The notes under the pieces are model-generated. The model did no database searches. It was not told the origin of the DNA and saw nothing but the letters and a program-made list of their open reading frames with translations. This document shows positions 25,904 to 35,844 of a DNA stretch of 64,000 nucleotides, one piece after another (position 1 is the first letter of the stretch; every line of letters begins with the position of its first letter). Where the stretch lies: positions 3,783,450 through 3,847,449 of the forward strand of contig JAIZWK010000001.1 in the NCBI GenBank assembly GCA_021498095.1. The letters are read 5' to 3'. A program made the translations under genes and the position numbers. Origin of the DNA: Candidatus Harpocratesius repetitus. Lineage in GTDB: Archaea; Asgardarchaeota; Lokiarchaeia; Sigyniarchaeales; Promethearchaeaceae.

Positions 25904-26935
25904 ATGGCAATACTTAAGCACCAGGGGGAAATTTCCCCTAATTTATATATGATTGACACAATGCAGTTTAATGTTTCTCATATAACAACTGTTTTCTGCT
26001 ATTACGATGGAAAAAATGCATTACTGATGGATATTGGAACAACTGATAATGTTCAAAATGTATTGAGAAATCTGAAAAAATTTAAAATTCCCATTGAACA
26101 TTTGAGAGGAATTGCATTAACCCACTATCATTTTGATCATGCTGGTGGTGCCACTAAATTATGGAAGAAATTGCATAAGAAAAATCTTGATTTTAAGATA
26201 TATACCACAAAGATTACAAAAGAAAAACTTCAAAATGCAAATTCTCATGTAACGGGCGCTACAACAACTTTCGGTGAATTTGTTGGAACTATGAAGCCAA
26301 TCCCAAAAGAATTTGAAGAAGAAGCCTTTATAATCTTAGATCAAAATAATAGAGATAAAAATCGTGATAATAAAATTCCAATTGAATTTGAATCAAATGT
26401 AGAAATCAAACTTATTCCTTCTCCAGGACACAGTCCAGATCACGTGTGTCCTGCAGTATTCACAAATTCTTCCAAATCTCCCGATTTTCTTTTTGGAGGA
26501 GAAGCTGTGGGTACTTTTTACAATGAAACTCAGTTAATATCTGCATCAACTTCCATGCCTCCAAATTTTCAGTACGAAATTTATTTGGAATCACTTAAAA
26601 ATATTGCAAAAATTAATCCAGAAATACTAGGAGTATGCCACTATGGTGCTATAAGTGGAAAATCCGATGTGCAATATTATTTAGATGATCAAATTAAATA
26701 CATGGAAGATTTACGAAAAGCAATAATAAAACATTATGCAGAGGAACCCAGTGTGCGCTATGTTATTGAAGAATTGAAGAAAGATCAACTTCATATAAAA
26801 AATAGGATAGGAAACCGATTTACAAATGATCCAGTTAGTGAAAGATTTCTCAACAATCTTCAATTGGCTTTAACTTATGGTATAATGATTGATCTTGGAT
26901 ATAGAAATTCAAAATATGAAAAAAGAAGCGTTTAG
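25904..26935 (+). CDS. Metallo-beta-lactamase-fold hydrolase
   Basis: 343 residues. The core motif is THYHFDHAGG (HXHXDH), with the further metal ligands at SPGHSPDHVC, LFGGEAVG (Glu where Asp is usual) and GVCHYGAISG. This places it among MBL-fold hydrolases of the glyoxalase II or lactonase-like type. A C-terminal helical region of about 90 residues (YYLDDQIKYMEDLRKAIIK) resembles the tail seen in the 'metal-dependent hydrolase plus helical' group. No signal peptide. The substrate is unknown; the Asp-to-Glu change could alter metal use. It converges on alaS. Confidence 0.87.
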   Translation: MAILKHQGEISPNLYMIDTMQFNVSHITTVFCYYDGKNALLMDIGTTDNVQNVLRNLKKFKIPIEHLRGIALTHYHFDHAGGATKLWKKLHKKNLDFKIYTTKITKEKLQNANSHVTGATTTFGEFVGTMKPIPKEFEEEAFIILDQNNRDKNRDNKIPIEFESNVEIKLIPSPGHSPDHVCPAVFTNSSKSPDFLFGGEAVGTFYNETQLISASTSMPPNFQYEIYLESLKNIAKINPEILGVCHYGAISGKSDVQYYLDDQIKYMEDLRKAIIKHYAEEPSVRYVIEELKKDQLHIKNRIGNRFTNDPVSERFLNNLQLALTYGIMIDLGYRNSKYEKRSV

Positions 26936-26958
26936 ACGCAGATCAACAATTTATGAAT

Positions 26959-29955
26959 CTATTTCATTTGCAAAATAATTTCATCTATAATATCTTGAAA
27001 ATTCAAGTCTGAATTTGAAAAGAAGCATTGAACTGAAGCTTTTTTGCCTCCACCTTTACCTTGAAATTTCTCAATAACAGGTTTAAAGTATGCAGTTAAA
27101 TCAATATCTGGGGAGTTTTCATTGCGTAATGCAATGACATTCCACCCTTTTGCACTCTGACCCCCAAGAATTACAATGAGGTTTTTTTCTTTTTTTAAGA
27201 GTTTTTTAGCAAGATTAATGAGTAATTTATTATCCACCTCTTTATAATAAGCAGAAATAAGAGAGCATTTGGAAAGTTCTTGAATTGAGTTTAATAAATC
27301 TTGAATATTCTTTTCTCCCATAATTTGACTGATTTTTTGAATATTTTGCTTCATTGTTTCCCATTCTTGCTTAAATTTCTGAATTCTTGTAACTAAGCTT
27401 TCAATGGAACTTCCAAGTTCTTTACTTAATATTTTAAGGGGATCTTCATCCGAAGGATTAAATTCAGATAATTCTAAGGCAGATGGTTCAACTACTCCTT
27501 TATTTTTTGCTTTTCTTAATTGTTTCCATTTGTAAATCAATTCACGACAACGAGTAATCAAGTTTTCTTCAGATGTTTCAAGAATTTCAGATAATTTATG
27601 TCGAATTTCAGAATAATGGGCTAGTAATTTTTCAGTGGCTTCTCCTGCAGTAAAAGTTAATCTAACAATTCCATCTTGAATTTTTTGAGACTTTATAATC
27701 TTTATTCTTCCAATCTCAGCAGTGTTATTTACATGTGTACCTCCACAAGCTTCGATGTCCACCTCTGGAATTTCAACAATCCTTAGTTTTTGACCTGGAA
27801 CTGCCCCACCTTGATATAATCCCATCCCATAATTTTCTTCTGCTTCAGTTCTTTCCATAAATCGATGATCTAATTTAATTTCCTTTTGGACTATTTCATT
27901 AGCTTTTTCTTCTATTCGATGAAGGTCTTCTTCAGAAATATTTTCAAAATGGGTTATATCCAAATGTGCTTTTTCAAGAGTCTTCTTAGCACCTGCTTGG
28001 TTAATATGATTTCCTAAAACGGCTCTTGCGGCAGCATTCACAACATGAGTGGCACTATGATGAAAAGTAAGAAGATTTCTGCGATTTTGATCAATTTTTA
28101 CTTGAACTTTATCTCCTTCTTTAAAATTGGGAGGTTTATTAAGAATATGCACTATTGTATGTCCAAGAGTAATGACATCTTTAAATGGAACACCATTTAT
28201 CCATCCATTGTCGTGCAACTGCCCACCAGAAGTCGGATAGGCACAACTTTGGTCCAAAATTACAGCCCAAGCATCTTGTTTTCGATTAGTTTTCGATTCA
28301 TTTTCATTTTCATTTTTATTATCATTTTCTTCATCAGAAAATTCATGATTAATTGGTTGAATCATTAATACTTTTGCAGAATTTTCATATTTTCGATAAT
28401 CATCATAATATAATCGTTTGGTTGGTGGAAGATTATCAATAGAAATGTCAAGAGCTTTATGTGTGGCATGAATTTGTGAGACTTGTTCATGTAAAGCAAT
28501 TACTTTCTTATAAAAATCATCAGGGATTTCAATGTTTATTCCACGCTTTTTTGCTGCAGTTTGGATTATTTCAGGGTTTATTCCATTACTATCATACAGC
28601 TCAAGGAGCTTTTCTTCTGATATTTCTGATTTCTTTAATATTCGAGCAACTATTTTATCAGCTTCCTTTTTAGTTGCATAAAACTTTTCTTTTTCTACAT
28701 TTAGAACTCTTTTCACTTCATTTAAATTTTCACTGACTTCAGGAAACAAATCATGTAATTCTTCAGCATGCCACTCACAAACTTCACCTAAATCAATTTG
28801 CCATCCAAATTGATCTATAAAACCCATAGCGCGTCGAAAAATTGCACGTAAATTGTAACCACCACCAACATTAGATGGTAGTTTTCCATCAGAAATTGCG
28901 AATAGTAAGGCACGGCTATGTTCAGCAATAGAATAAAGTGCTGTCATGGGAAGAATCTTGGATCGTAATTCATCTGCATGTAAACCCATTTTTTCAGCAA
29001 CTAAATTCCATGCTTCTTTCATATCATCGACTTCATCATTATTTAGAAAAGCAGAATATTGAGAAAAACGATTAAAGAGAGCATGATCTGCTTCAACGTG
29101 CGTGATGTCACGAAGGCGTTTTAAAACGAGAGGAAAGATAGCATCATATATTGTGGGGGTTCCTTGTGAAAACCAAGCTACACGTTCTTGACCTAACCCC
29201 ATATCTAATACTTTAATTTTCAGCGGTTTTGGTCCATTTGGAGTCTGTTCATATAACATATATACTTGATTAAAAAGCTCTACGCCACGACTGAAAAACT
29301 CCAAACAAGAACCAAAATTACCACCCCCTGCCCAAGCATCTTCATGAATTTTAAATTCTTTTTTGTCTAGACCAACACCTTCAACCAGAAAATCAAATAT
29401 ATCTTGAAAAGCTTGTGCTTGATCCCATTCTTGTTCATTTACAAATTGGTGCTGACCAATCATGACAAAACCAGTGCAATGACTTCCAGTGATCCCAACA
29501 TTTTCTATATCACCAAATCGTAAGCAGAATTGTGGGATAATTAGCTTTTTTGCAGGAGGACGAACTTCACCAGATATTACGTAAGGTTGAAATGCAGCTA
29601 TCGATGCAATTGTAAATTCAGTAGTAGGATTCCAACGGGCAACGACGGGATATCTTTTCAAAGGTTTGTAGCCTCTGGGTTCAAGTATTTCAACAATTTT
29701 TTGCCAAACTCCAATAAAACTCAAACGATTCTTGGTAGGGTTATTGTCAACAACTTGAAATCCCGCGTTGCAACCAGGTTCACCACAAACTTCATCAGGA
29801 ACATTACTCCAAAAGAATTTTCCGCATTTAGAACAACTATATCTTTGAAATCCATTTCGTTTCAGTGCTTCTGTAGGATAATACAGTTCAGGATGTAAAG
29901 AAGCAGTTTTTTTAAATTGTTTCTTCTGTTCCTTATCCGTTAAAATTTGTCCCAT
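26959..29955 (-). CDS. alaS: Alanyl-tRNA synthetase, archaeal type
   Basis: 998 residues, slightly long for the family. The N-terminus has a Cys-rich insert (CSKCGKFFWS, CGEPGCN) typical of archaeal AlaRS, then the catalytic core (GFQRYSCSKC, VGITGSHCTGF, DMGLGQERVAW). The editing domain retains HHSATH and CGGTHV, the zinc and mischarged-tRNA-clearing sites. The DHHA1 end has GGGKKASVQCFF. It charges tRNA-Ala, and the archaeal form dimerises through its C-terminal part. Nothing suggests defect. It stands alone, with a 140-bp upstream region. Confidence 0.97.
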   Translation of the reverse strand: MGQILTDKEQKKQFKKTASLHPELYYPTEALKRNGFQRYSCSKCGKFFWSNVPDEVCGEPGCNAGFQVVDNNPTKNRLSFIGVWQKIVEILEPRGYKPLKRYPVVARWNPTTEFTIASIAAFQPYVISGEVRPPAKKLIIPQFCLRFGDIENVGITGSHCTGFVMIGQHQFVNEQEWDQAQAFQDIFDFLVEGVGLDKKEFKIHEDAWAGGGNFGSCLEFFSRGVELFNQVYMLYEQTPNGPKPLKIKVLDMGLGQERVAWFSQGTPTIYDAIFPLVLKRLRDITHVEADHALFNRFSQYSAFLNNDEVDDMKEAWNLVAEKMGLHADELRSKILPMTALYSIAEHSRALLFAISDGKLPSNVGGGYNLRAIFRRAMGFIDQFGWQIDLGEVCEWHAEELHDLFPEVSENLNEVKRVLNVEKEKFYATKKEADKIVARILKKSEISEEKLLELYDSNGINPEIIQTAAKKRGINIEIPDDFYKKVIALHEQVSQIHATHKALDISIDNLPPTKRLYYDDYRKYENSAKVLMIQPINHEFSDEENDNKNENENESKTNRKQDAWAVILDQSCAYPTSGGQLHDNGWINGVPFKDVITLGHTIVHILNKPPNFKEGDKVQVKIDQNRRNLLTFHHSATHVVNAAARAVLGNHINQAGAKKTLEKAHLDITHFENISEEDLHRIEEKANEIVQKEIKLDHRFMERTEAEENYGMGLYQGGAVPGQKLRIVEIPEVDIEACGGTHVNNTAEIGRIKIIKSQKIQDGIVRLTFTAGEATEKLLAHYSEIRHKLSEILETSEENLITRCRELIYKWKQLRKAKNKGVVEPSALELSEFNPSDEDPLKILSKELGSSIESLVTRIQKFKQEWETMKQNIQKISQIMGEKNIQDLLNSIQELSKCSLISAYYKEVDNKLLINLAKKLLKKEKNLIVILGGQSAKGWNVIALRNENSPDIDLTAYFKPVIEKFQGKGGGKKASVQCFFSNSDLNFQDIIDEIILQMK

Positions 29956-30095
29956 GCGCGTTCATCCTTAGAAATATAGGAATTTAGAAAAATTTTGCGG
30001 CTCAAAGAAATAAGAGTGAGTTAGTTTTTCATTATTGTAATGAGCAACATAAAATTGTAGTGATTTAAATAGGTGAGTTTATTATAATTTTTACG

Positions 30096-30314
30096 ATGAA
30101 TATGAATCGTCTAAAATGGGGGTTATTACTTGGAGGGATTGTTGGGTTATTTATTATTTCGATAACTAATAATCCAATTGCAATTTTTGGTTATTTTGGC
30201 TTATATTTATGTTTAACAGTTGCAATATTTCAATATTTCTTTAAGTCTCCTGAAAATCCTCAAAAAATACATGTTATTTCTTCGATCTCAATCGATAAAG
30301 CAAAATTTGATTAA
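30096..30314 (+). CDS. Small membrane protein
   Basis: 72 residues. Two hydrophobic helices (WGLLLGGIVGLFIISIT and IAIFGYFGLYLCLTVAIFQYF) are joined by a short NNP turn, followed by a polar 20-residue tail. No family is recognised. A TATA-like region lies about 30 nt upstream. Its stop overlaps the end of the convergent gene by four bases. Codon use and clear helices favour a real gene; role unknown. Confidence 0.5.
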   Translation: MNMNRLKWGLLLGGIVGLFIISITNNPIAIFGYFGLYLCLTVAIFQYFFKSPENPQKIHVISSISIDKAKFD

Positions 30315-31195
30315 TTTTGTTTTGTAATTTGTTGATATTCCGACGATTGATTTAATGATAAAATCTTTGGTTCTGAGGTATTTCGTAGACTTAAATAAAT
30401 GAAAATAGGTGAAAGCATCCAAATTAAGTGCCCAATAGTATATAAGATCATACGAATGGAAGTTTCAGTTAAATAGGGATGAAAAATTTCAGATAAAATA
30501 CCAGTAAAGAACCAGTAATAATCACCAAATGTAAATAGGGCAACACCAAGAAAAATATACCATATCTTCCGTCGTAAAGATTTTCTTTCTATATCGCGAA
30601 TTATAGAGATCAATACAGCACCTAGCACAACAGTTGCAAGTGTAAATAAAAATATGATTAGATAGAGCCCAAGAGACGCTAATCCTGTCCATTCGGCATT
30701 AACCAACACTTTATTATCAATTTTTCGAATTTGAATACGATCACCTATTACTGCCAAAACAGTGATAAAAAGAATAGTAAAATTCATTAGTCGATTTTGA
30801 AAGAACATCCGATTTGTTCGGTGTTCTCCATATTTTAAATAAAAACTAAGAATGAGATAGACCCATGCCATTAAAATGGCACCAGTCATAGCTATATCGC
30901 GAAGGATATTTGCAATATAAAGCGATGGAATCGTTAATGGATAACCTTTATAAATTTTATTTGCCATGTCAGATGAAAGTGAAAAAGGAGCAATTAAGTA
31001 AATAATACAATCTAGAGTTATGTAGAGAAGCCACCCTCCAATTCCGATTAAGAATAATAATGTTAAATGGGGAATTCGCCCATCTTGATCTCTAAGTTTT
31101 TTCAATTTTTTTAAAATTTTAAGGAAGATGATAAAATATAAAATAGATTCGAAAATTTTAGGAATGATTAAATAAAGTTGCATCTCTTCATACAT
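30311..31195 (-). CDS. Seven-helix membrane protein, unknown function
   Basis: 294 residues with seven predicted membrane helices and no soluble domain beyond a 25-residue polar tail. Charged loops such as KILKKLKKLRDQDGRIPH and RDIERKSLRRKIWY suggest an orientation with these on the cytoplasmic side. It has the general shape of the seven-helix sensor or channel proteins that are common in this lineage, and of the membrane half of the protein at 61677, though no signature is shared. It may be a sensor. It converges with the small membrane protein. Confidence 0.65.
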   Translation of the reverse strand: MYEEMQLYLIIPKIFESILYFIIFLKILKKLKKLRDQDGRIPHLTLLFLIGIGGWLLYITLDCIIYLIAPFSLSSDMANKIYKGYPLTIPSLYIANILRDIAMTGAILMAWVYLILSFYLKYGEHRTNRMFFQNRLMNFTILFITVLAVIGDRIQIRKIDNKVLVNAEWTGLASLGLYLIIFLFTLATVVLGAVLISIIRDIERKSLRRKIWYIFLGVALFTFGDYYWFFTGILSEIFHPYLTETSIRMILYTIGHLIWMLSPIFIYLSLRNTSEPKILSLNQSSEYQQITKQN

Positions 31196-31351
31196 TGTAT
31201 TTGTACTTCCAGCTTCTATATCTAAAAATAAAAAATATCATTTTAAATATATTTCATAAACTAAATTTTGGGAGATCATCACAAATTTTTTCTTTAAAAA
31301 GAAATCAGCTAACTTTTTAACAACCAGATCACATAGTTATTTTGATTTTTC

Positions 31352-33046
31352 GTGAATTCCAAAGAAAACTCTTCAAATCTTTCAAAAGAGCGTCTAGAAA
31401 AAGATCAAATTAAAGACTTAAAAGATATTCGTGATGAAATTGATAAACAACTTCGAGAAGCTAAAAACACTTTGGAAGAAACTACTATCAATGACGAAGA
31501 AGATCGACAAGAATTAGATTTAAACTTAAAAGACCTTCAACAAAAAATTGAGCAACAAAAAGAAGTTTTAGCAGACTTAAATGAGCAAATTAGAAACCAA
31601 CAAGAGGTTTTGGATAAATACAACAAAAAACTCTCAGGTATTGAATCATTATACAATCAAAAAGAGACAAATTTAGACAACTTAAATAAAAAAATAGAAG
31701 GATTAATACAACAAAGGGAAATTTTAGAAGATTTAGAAAACCACCTTAAAGCTTCAATTGATTCATTACAAAAAAAATCTACTGAAATGGAAACAAATTT
31801 AAGTTCAGTTACTCGCAAACATCTTAAAATAATAGAAGATGTATCAAATCTTCAAAATCAATATAATCTTTTGTCTTCTGAGTTTTCAGACAAAAAAAAC
31901 TACTTAAACACTTTAGACCAAGAGATCTTAGAAGATAGAAATACTTTAACAGCAATTAAATCAGAGATAAATGAAAAAGAAGATCAATTAACTAAACTCA
32001 AAGAATCTTTATCATTACGTGAAAAATATCTAGAAGATTTAGAAAAAAAAATTTTAGAGAGACAGCAAAATTTAACAACAATTGCTGAGAAGTTTAGTTA
32101 TTATGATCATGATTTACCCATAAAAGAAAAAGAATATACAGAATTATCAACCAAAATTGAAGAAGCAAATGAAAAAATATTAGAAATGAAAGAATATTTA
32201 GAAAGACTTGAAAGAGACAGGATTGAATATACCGAAAAACATAAGCAAATCAAATTAGAATATACTGAAAAAGAGCAAGAATTAACAAATTTAAAATCTG
32301 CAATAGATGTTCGTGAGAAGTATCTGCAGCAGATCCAACAAAAAATCGAAAAGATTACAGAAAAATTAATGCAAATAACCGAAAAACACACAGATTTATC
32401 AGAAGAAATCCCAAAACTAGAAAAAAGAAATTCAGATCTTTTACAAAATATTAAATTATTAGAAAAGCATTATGAAGAAAGAAATAACCAACTTAAAACA
32501 CTATCAGAGCAAGTAGAAATACAGACATCTAATTTTGAGCGATTAATAGAAAAGATAAAGGGAAATGAAACAATTCTTTCTCAGCAAGCGCAGCGCATGA
32601 AAGAATTTGATAATGAATACCAAAAAAAGAAAAATGAGAAAGAAAAGATCGAAAAACAATATAATATTCTTTCAGATAAATTGACAGATGCACAAGAAGA
32701 ATTCGAGAAACTAGATCAAAAAAAACTCAATTCAGAACGAAATCTTAAAGAAGCAGAAAATAATCTCAAAGCATTAAGAAAAAAATTGGGTTCTATGGAA
32801 AAGTCTATTCGTGAAGCAGAATCTCGGATTCAAGAAAATATGGTTTTAACAAAAATACGAATTATTGCAAAATTGTATGGAGGAACAGTTTTTATCATTG
32901 GATTAAGTTTATTCATTTTTGGTTTAATTTTAATGTTAAATCCATTTTCTCTTACAATTGATTTTCTGCAAAACTTAACAATATTGCTGTTTATTTCAGG
33001 TGGAGTATTATTATTTTTAAGTGGATTATTGCATATGAGCACTTGA
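31352..33046 (+). CDS. Long coiled-coil protein with C-terminal membrane anchor
   Basis: 564 residues, GTG start. Residues 1-490 form almost unbroken coiled coil of Gln, Glu, Lys and Leu with roughly repeating 28-35 residue blocks (LKESLSLREKYLEDLEKKI recurs later as IDVREKYLQQIQQKI). Two membrane helices follow (GGTVFIIGLSLFIFGLILML, then NLTILLFISGGVLLFLSGLL). A rod of over 60 nm anchored at its end recalls eukaryotic tethers or golgins in shape, but coiled coils mimic each other easily. The gene shares its direction with the next one, 61 bp away. Confidence 0.75.
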   Translation: MNSKENSSNLSKERLEKDQIKDLKDIRDEIDKQLREAKNTLEETTINDEEDRQELDLNLKDLQQKIEQQKEVLADLNEQIRNQQEVLDKYNKKLSGIESLYNQKETNLDNLNKKIEGLIQQREILEDLENHLKASIDSLQKKSTEMETNLSSVTRKHLKIIEDVSNLQNQYNLLSSEFSDKKNYLNTLDQEILEDRNTLTAIKSEINEKEDQLTKLKESLSLREKYLEDLEKKILERQQNLTTIAEKFSYYDHDLPIKEKEYTELSTKIEEANEKILEMKEYLERLERDRIEYTEKHKQIKLEYTEKEQELTNLKSAIDVREKYLQQIQQKIEKITEKLMQITEKHTDLSEEIPKLEKRNSDLLQNIKLLEKHYEERNNQLKTLSEQVEIQTSNFERLIEKIKGNETILSQQAQRMKEFDNEYQKKKNEKEKIEKQYNILSDKLTDAQEEFEKLDQKKLNSERNLKEAENNLKALRKKLGSMEKSIREAESRIQENMVLTKIRIIAKLYGGTVFIIGLSLFIFGLILMLNPFSLTIDFLQNLTILLFISGGVLLFLSGLLHMST

Positions 33047-33107
33047 GATATGATTTGATAATATGAAATAATAATCTACAAAAAAGATTTATAGCAAGTT
33101 GAGAATA

Positions 33108-35006
33108 ATGGAGCGTTTATCATACAAACCGATAGATCAAATTCACCAAATTTTTAAAAATTTAGGATTTGAAGCATCAGGAAGATATCAAAACTATTTT
33201 CGGTATAATATTATCACAGAACCAGAAACAACAATAATTTTTGGCTTAAAAATTCCTGTTTACCTTCCAATTCAATTTGATTTCCCAATTGAATTGTGCT
33301 CATTTACAATGTCGTTTTATTTTCGACCTCGTTGGCTTGATGAAAAGTTTGAAGCCTTTTTAACTCAATTTGTTTCGAATATTCTTGATTATTTTAATTA
33401 TCTGTATGATGAATATCCATTAAATCACGATTTTAAATTAACATCTTTTGAATCTGAATTCCAGCAAATATTTAAGCAGATTTTTTCTTCTAAGGCACCT
33501 TTTTCTTTAGATGATAATAATTCTGAATATAATCTTTATCAAATGATGCGATTAAATTTGATTAAAAAGGATGATTTTTTCTATAATCATTTTCATGAAA
33601 TTTCTCATTTATATGATGAAATTGCAAAACACAATTATTTTAACCAAACTTCTGAATTTCCTGCAGAACTTATTTCAAATTTTCCCTATGGTCGCGAGAA
33701 TTTGGCAATTATTTATTGTGATCAAACTTTTTCTGAATATTTCATTGGTGAACCAAGTTCTATATCTTACTGGTCAAATTCAACTTACAAAAATATATGG
33801 ATCCGATTTGGGTTAGAATCTCATTTAATTTTACCACTTCTTCAGATAAAAAGTCAAAATAACTTATTTAATATTAATATAATTGACCTTGTTGAAGATT
33901 GGATTGATTATTGGCGCAGTATCTCAAATGAAATTATCCTTTTCTTAAAATCTCAAGCTAATATCAATTCACAATTTTTACAACCATTTTCTGAGCGTAA
34001 GTTCTTGCTTGATAAGAAAAATTTTGATATTTGTTATGGTCTTTTCTTTCCAACATTAGTATTAGAAGGATTTAAGTCTTTTTTAAAGACCCAACCAAAA
34101 TATAATAAATTAGATCATCCACCTCAAAATTTTCACGAAATATTATATCTTGAACGGTTACAACATGCAAGATTTCTATTTTATCAAGATAATTGGTTAA
34201 ATATCGAGAAAATAATAACCCCGATATTAAATCAAATTGATTTTGAAAAATTCCCAAATTATACTATAGATTCATATTTTTTATTAGCTGAAACATCAGT
34301 AAAACTTAAGAGTTTTACTCAAGCAATAAATTTTTTAGTTAAAGCACTCGACGTGGCAAAATTAGGACAAACTTCGTTATCAAAGATCTGTGAATTGCAT
34401 TTTAAGATAATGCAATATGCATATTATAGAAGTAATGACACAATTAAAGATAAACATGAACAAATTCTTTCTAAAATAATATCTTCACTTCCAAATGGCA
34501 AAAAACGATCAAAATTGGCAATTCAAGTAGAATTATGGTATGCAGAATGGGAAATAAATGAAGATTGGCGAGATTTAGCAGAGAATAGATTGCTAAACAT
34601 AAAAAATCCTGGAAAATATAAAATAGACTATGAAATTAAAGTAAATTATTTATGGGCACAATACTTCAAAAAGAAAAATGATTTAGACAAAATGTGGGCA
34701 TATTATGAAAAAAATTTTAAATTTTCTAAACGAAAAAACTTCATTCTTGGCATGTCTTATTTATATTATGTATCTGAACATTTTCTGCAACCAAATTTCA
34801 CCCAATTTCTTTATAAAGGATTTCAAATGCTTCAAAAAGCAGCTGATTTTTTTGATTTTAGACAACCGCGAGATCTATTCAAACTTACAGAGATATTAAC
34901 AAAATTAATCGAAATTTGTTTCCAACTACATAATGATGAATTAGCAGCACAATATCAAAAGCAATTAAGTGCTTGTCATTCGGTTATATCTTTTTTTACT
35001 CTCTAA
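33108..35006 (+). CDS. Hypothetical protein with TPR-like C-terminal half
   Basis: 632 residues from ATG 33108; TTG 33099 is an alternative. The first 300 residues are mixed alpha/beta with many aromatic residues and no recognised motif. The second half is helical hairpins of TPR-like spacing (LLAETSVKLKSFTQAINFLVKALDVAK, SKICELHFKIMQYAYYRS), a protein-binding solenoid. No signal or membrane helix. It follows the anchored coiled-coil gene and may be co-transcribed with it. Function unknown. Confidence 0.7.
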   Translation: MERLSYKPIDQIHQIFKNLGFEASGRYQNYFRYNIITEPETTIIFGLKIPVYLPIQFDFPIELCSFTMSFYFRPRWLDEKFEAFLTQFVSNILDYFNYLYDEYPLNHDFKLTSFESEFQQIFKQIFSSKAPFSLDDNNSEYNLYQMMRLNLIKKDDFFYNHFHEISHLYDEIAKHNYFNQTSEFPAELISNFPYGRENLAIIYCDQTFSEYFIGEPSSISYWSNSTYKNIWIRFGLESHLILPLLQIKSQNNLFNINIIDLVEDWIDYWRSISNEIILFLKSQANINSQFLQPFSERKFLLDKKNFDICYGLFFPTLVLEGFKSFLKTQPKYNKLDHPPQNFHEILYLERLQHARFLFYQDNWLNIEKIITPILNQIDFEKFPNYTIDSYFLLAETSVKLKSFTQAINFLVKALDVAKLGQTSLSKICELHFKIMQYAYYRSNDTIKDKHEQILSKIISSLPNGKKRSKLAIQVELWYAEWEINEDWRDLAENRLLNIKNPGKYKIDYEIKVNYLWAQYFKKKNDLDKMWAYYEKNFKFSKRKNFILGMSYLYYVSEHFLQPNFTQFLYKGFQMLQKAADFFDFRQPRDLFKLTEILTKLIEICFQLHNDELAAQYQKQLSACHSVISFFTL

Positions 35007-35279
35007 GAATTTATTTAAATTTTTTTCATGTATCCTCAATTATAGTGCATTTCTTTTTATTTTGAAAAAATTCAATTATTTTATTTTTTTTTAGAAATTT
35101 TCCAATTTTTTATTGGATTTTTATAAAAATCTCAAATTTTCTATTAATAAATCATAAATATTTCAGCCTTTGAAAAACAGATATAAAAAAATATACAAAG
35201 GAGGGTCATTTGTAGCAATCAGATCAACTATTTTTAAATTGAAAATCTATTTAATTGATAAAAAGTAAGTTTTGATTAC

Positions 35280-35437
35280 GAGTCGGGCGAATCTATTTTT
35301 ATATGAGACTCAAAATTAGTCTCGCCCCCAACAGTTGGTTATCCTCCCCTTCTTCACCAATCTTAGTTGGGTGTTCAATTATTGAGCAGATTTTGCTCAT
35401 AAACTCCCTCTTTTTATTTTTTAACAAAGCCCGACTC
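35280..35437. ncRNA. 158-bp structured element: candidate non-coding RNA or MITE-like repeat
   Basis: GAGTCGGGC (35280-35288) is exactly complementary to GCCCGACTC (35429-35437). Inside lie four further perfect stems: GAGACT/AGTCTC (35305-35323), CCAAC/GTTGG (35328-35338), CCAA/TTGG (35357-35370) and TGAGCA/TGCTCA (35383-35399). The element is much richer in G+C than its surroundings in 35007-35463, which hold no gene. The strand cannot be chosen: neither side has a clear TATA at the right distance. I see no target duplication and no SRP, RNase P or tRNA signature. Confidence 0.5.
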
Positions 35438-35463
35438 TTCTCTTCAAATTATTTTAATTTACT

Positions 35464-35844
35464 TTAGTCTTCAAAACATTGCATTAGAAAATCGCACACT
35501 TCAGGATATTCTTGTAAAATAGCTAATTCTTTTTCTTTAACTTTTTTTTTTTTAATTCGGAGATTTTTAACGATTTGATGGGATTTAATTATCCAATAAA
35601 TACCCAAACCTGTAATAAATGCAAAGAGAAAGCTGATTAAAATATTAAAAAATGTTATAGATTCAAAATCAACACTTAAAGGATAATAGATGGATCCTAA
35701 CGAGGGACCTAATAAAGCAAGTGCAATCCCTGTTCTAAATTGGGCTAATTGAGTACGTTCTTCAGCCAAATAGTTTCGTTCTAAAGCCATTAATGTTCGT
35801 AAACGAGCAAGAACTTCAGAGTCAACAGAATTGTTTTTATTCAT
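35464..35844 (-). CDS. DUF202-like membrane protein
   Basis: 126 residues from ATG 35844. ALERNYLAEERTQLAQFRTG followed by a membrane helix is the DUF202 pattern (typically LANERTFLAWLRTG). Two or three helices in all (IALALLGPSLGSIYY, FFNILISFLFAFITGLGIYW), then a charged cytoplasmic end. DUF202 proteins are small and often act with a larger membrane complex; function is not known. The ATG overlaps the end of the upstream gene by 8 bases (ATGAATAA), so the two are probably translationally coupled. Confidence 0.7.
   Translation of the reverse strand: MNKNNSVDSEVLARLRTLMALERNYLAEERTQLAQFRTGIALALLGPSLGSIYYPLSVDFESITFFNILISFLFAFITGLGIYWIIKSHQIVKNLRIKKKKVKEKELAILQEYPEVCDFLMQCFED

Noticed and set aside
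35280..35437. SRP RNA, RNase P RNA or 5S rRNA
   Set aside because: None of their conserved sequence blocks occurs on either strand, and the length is wrong.
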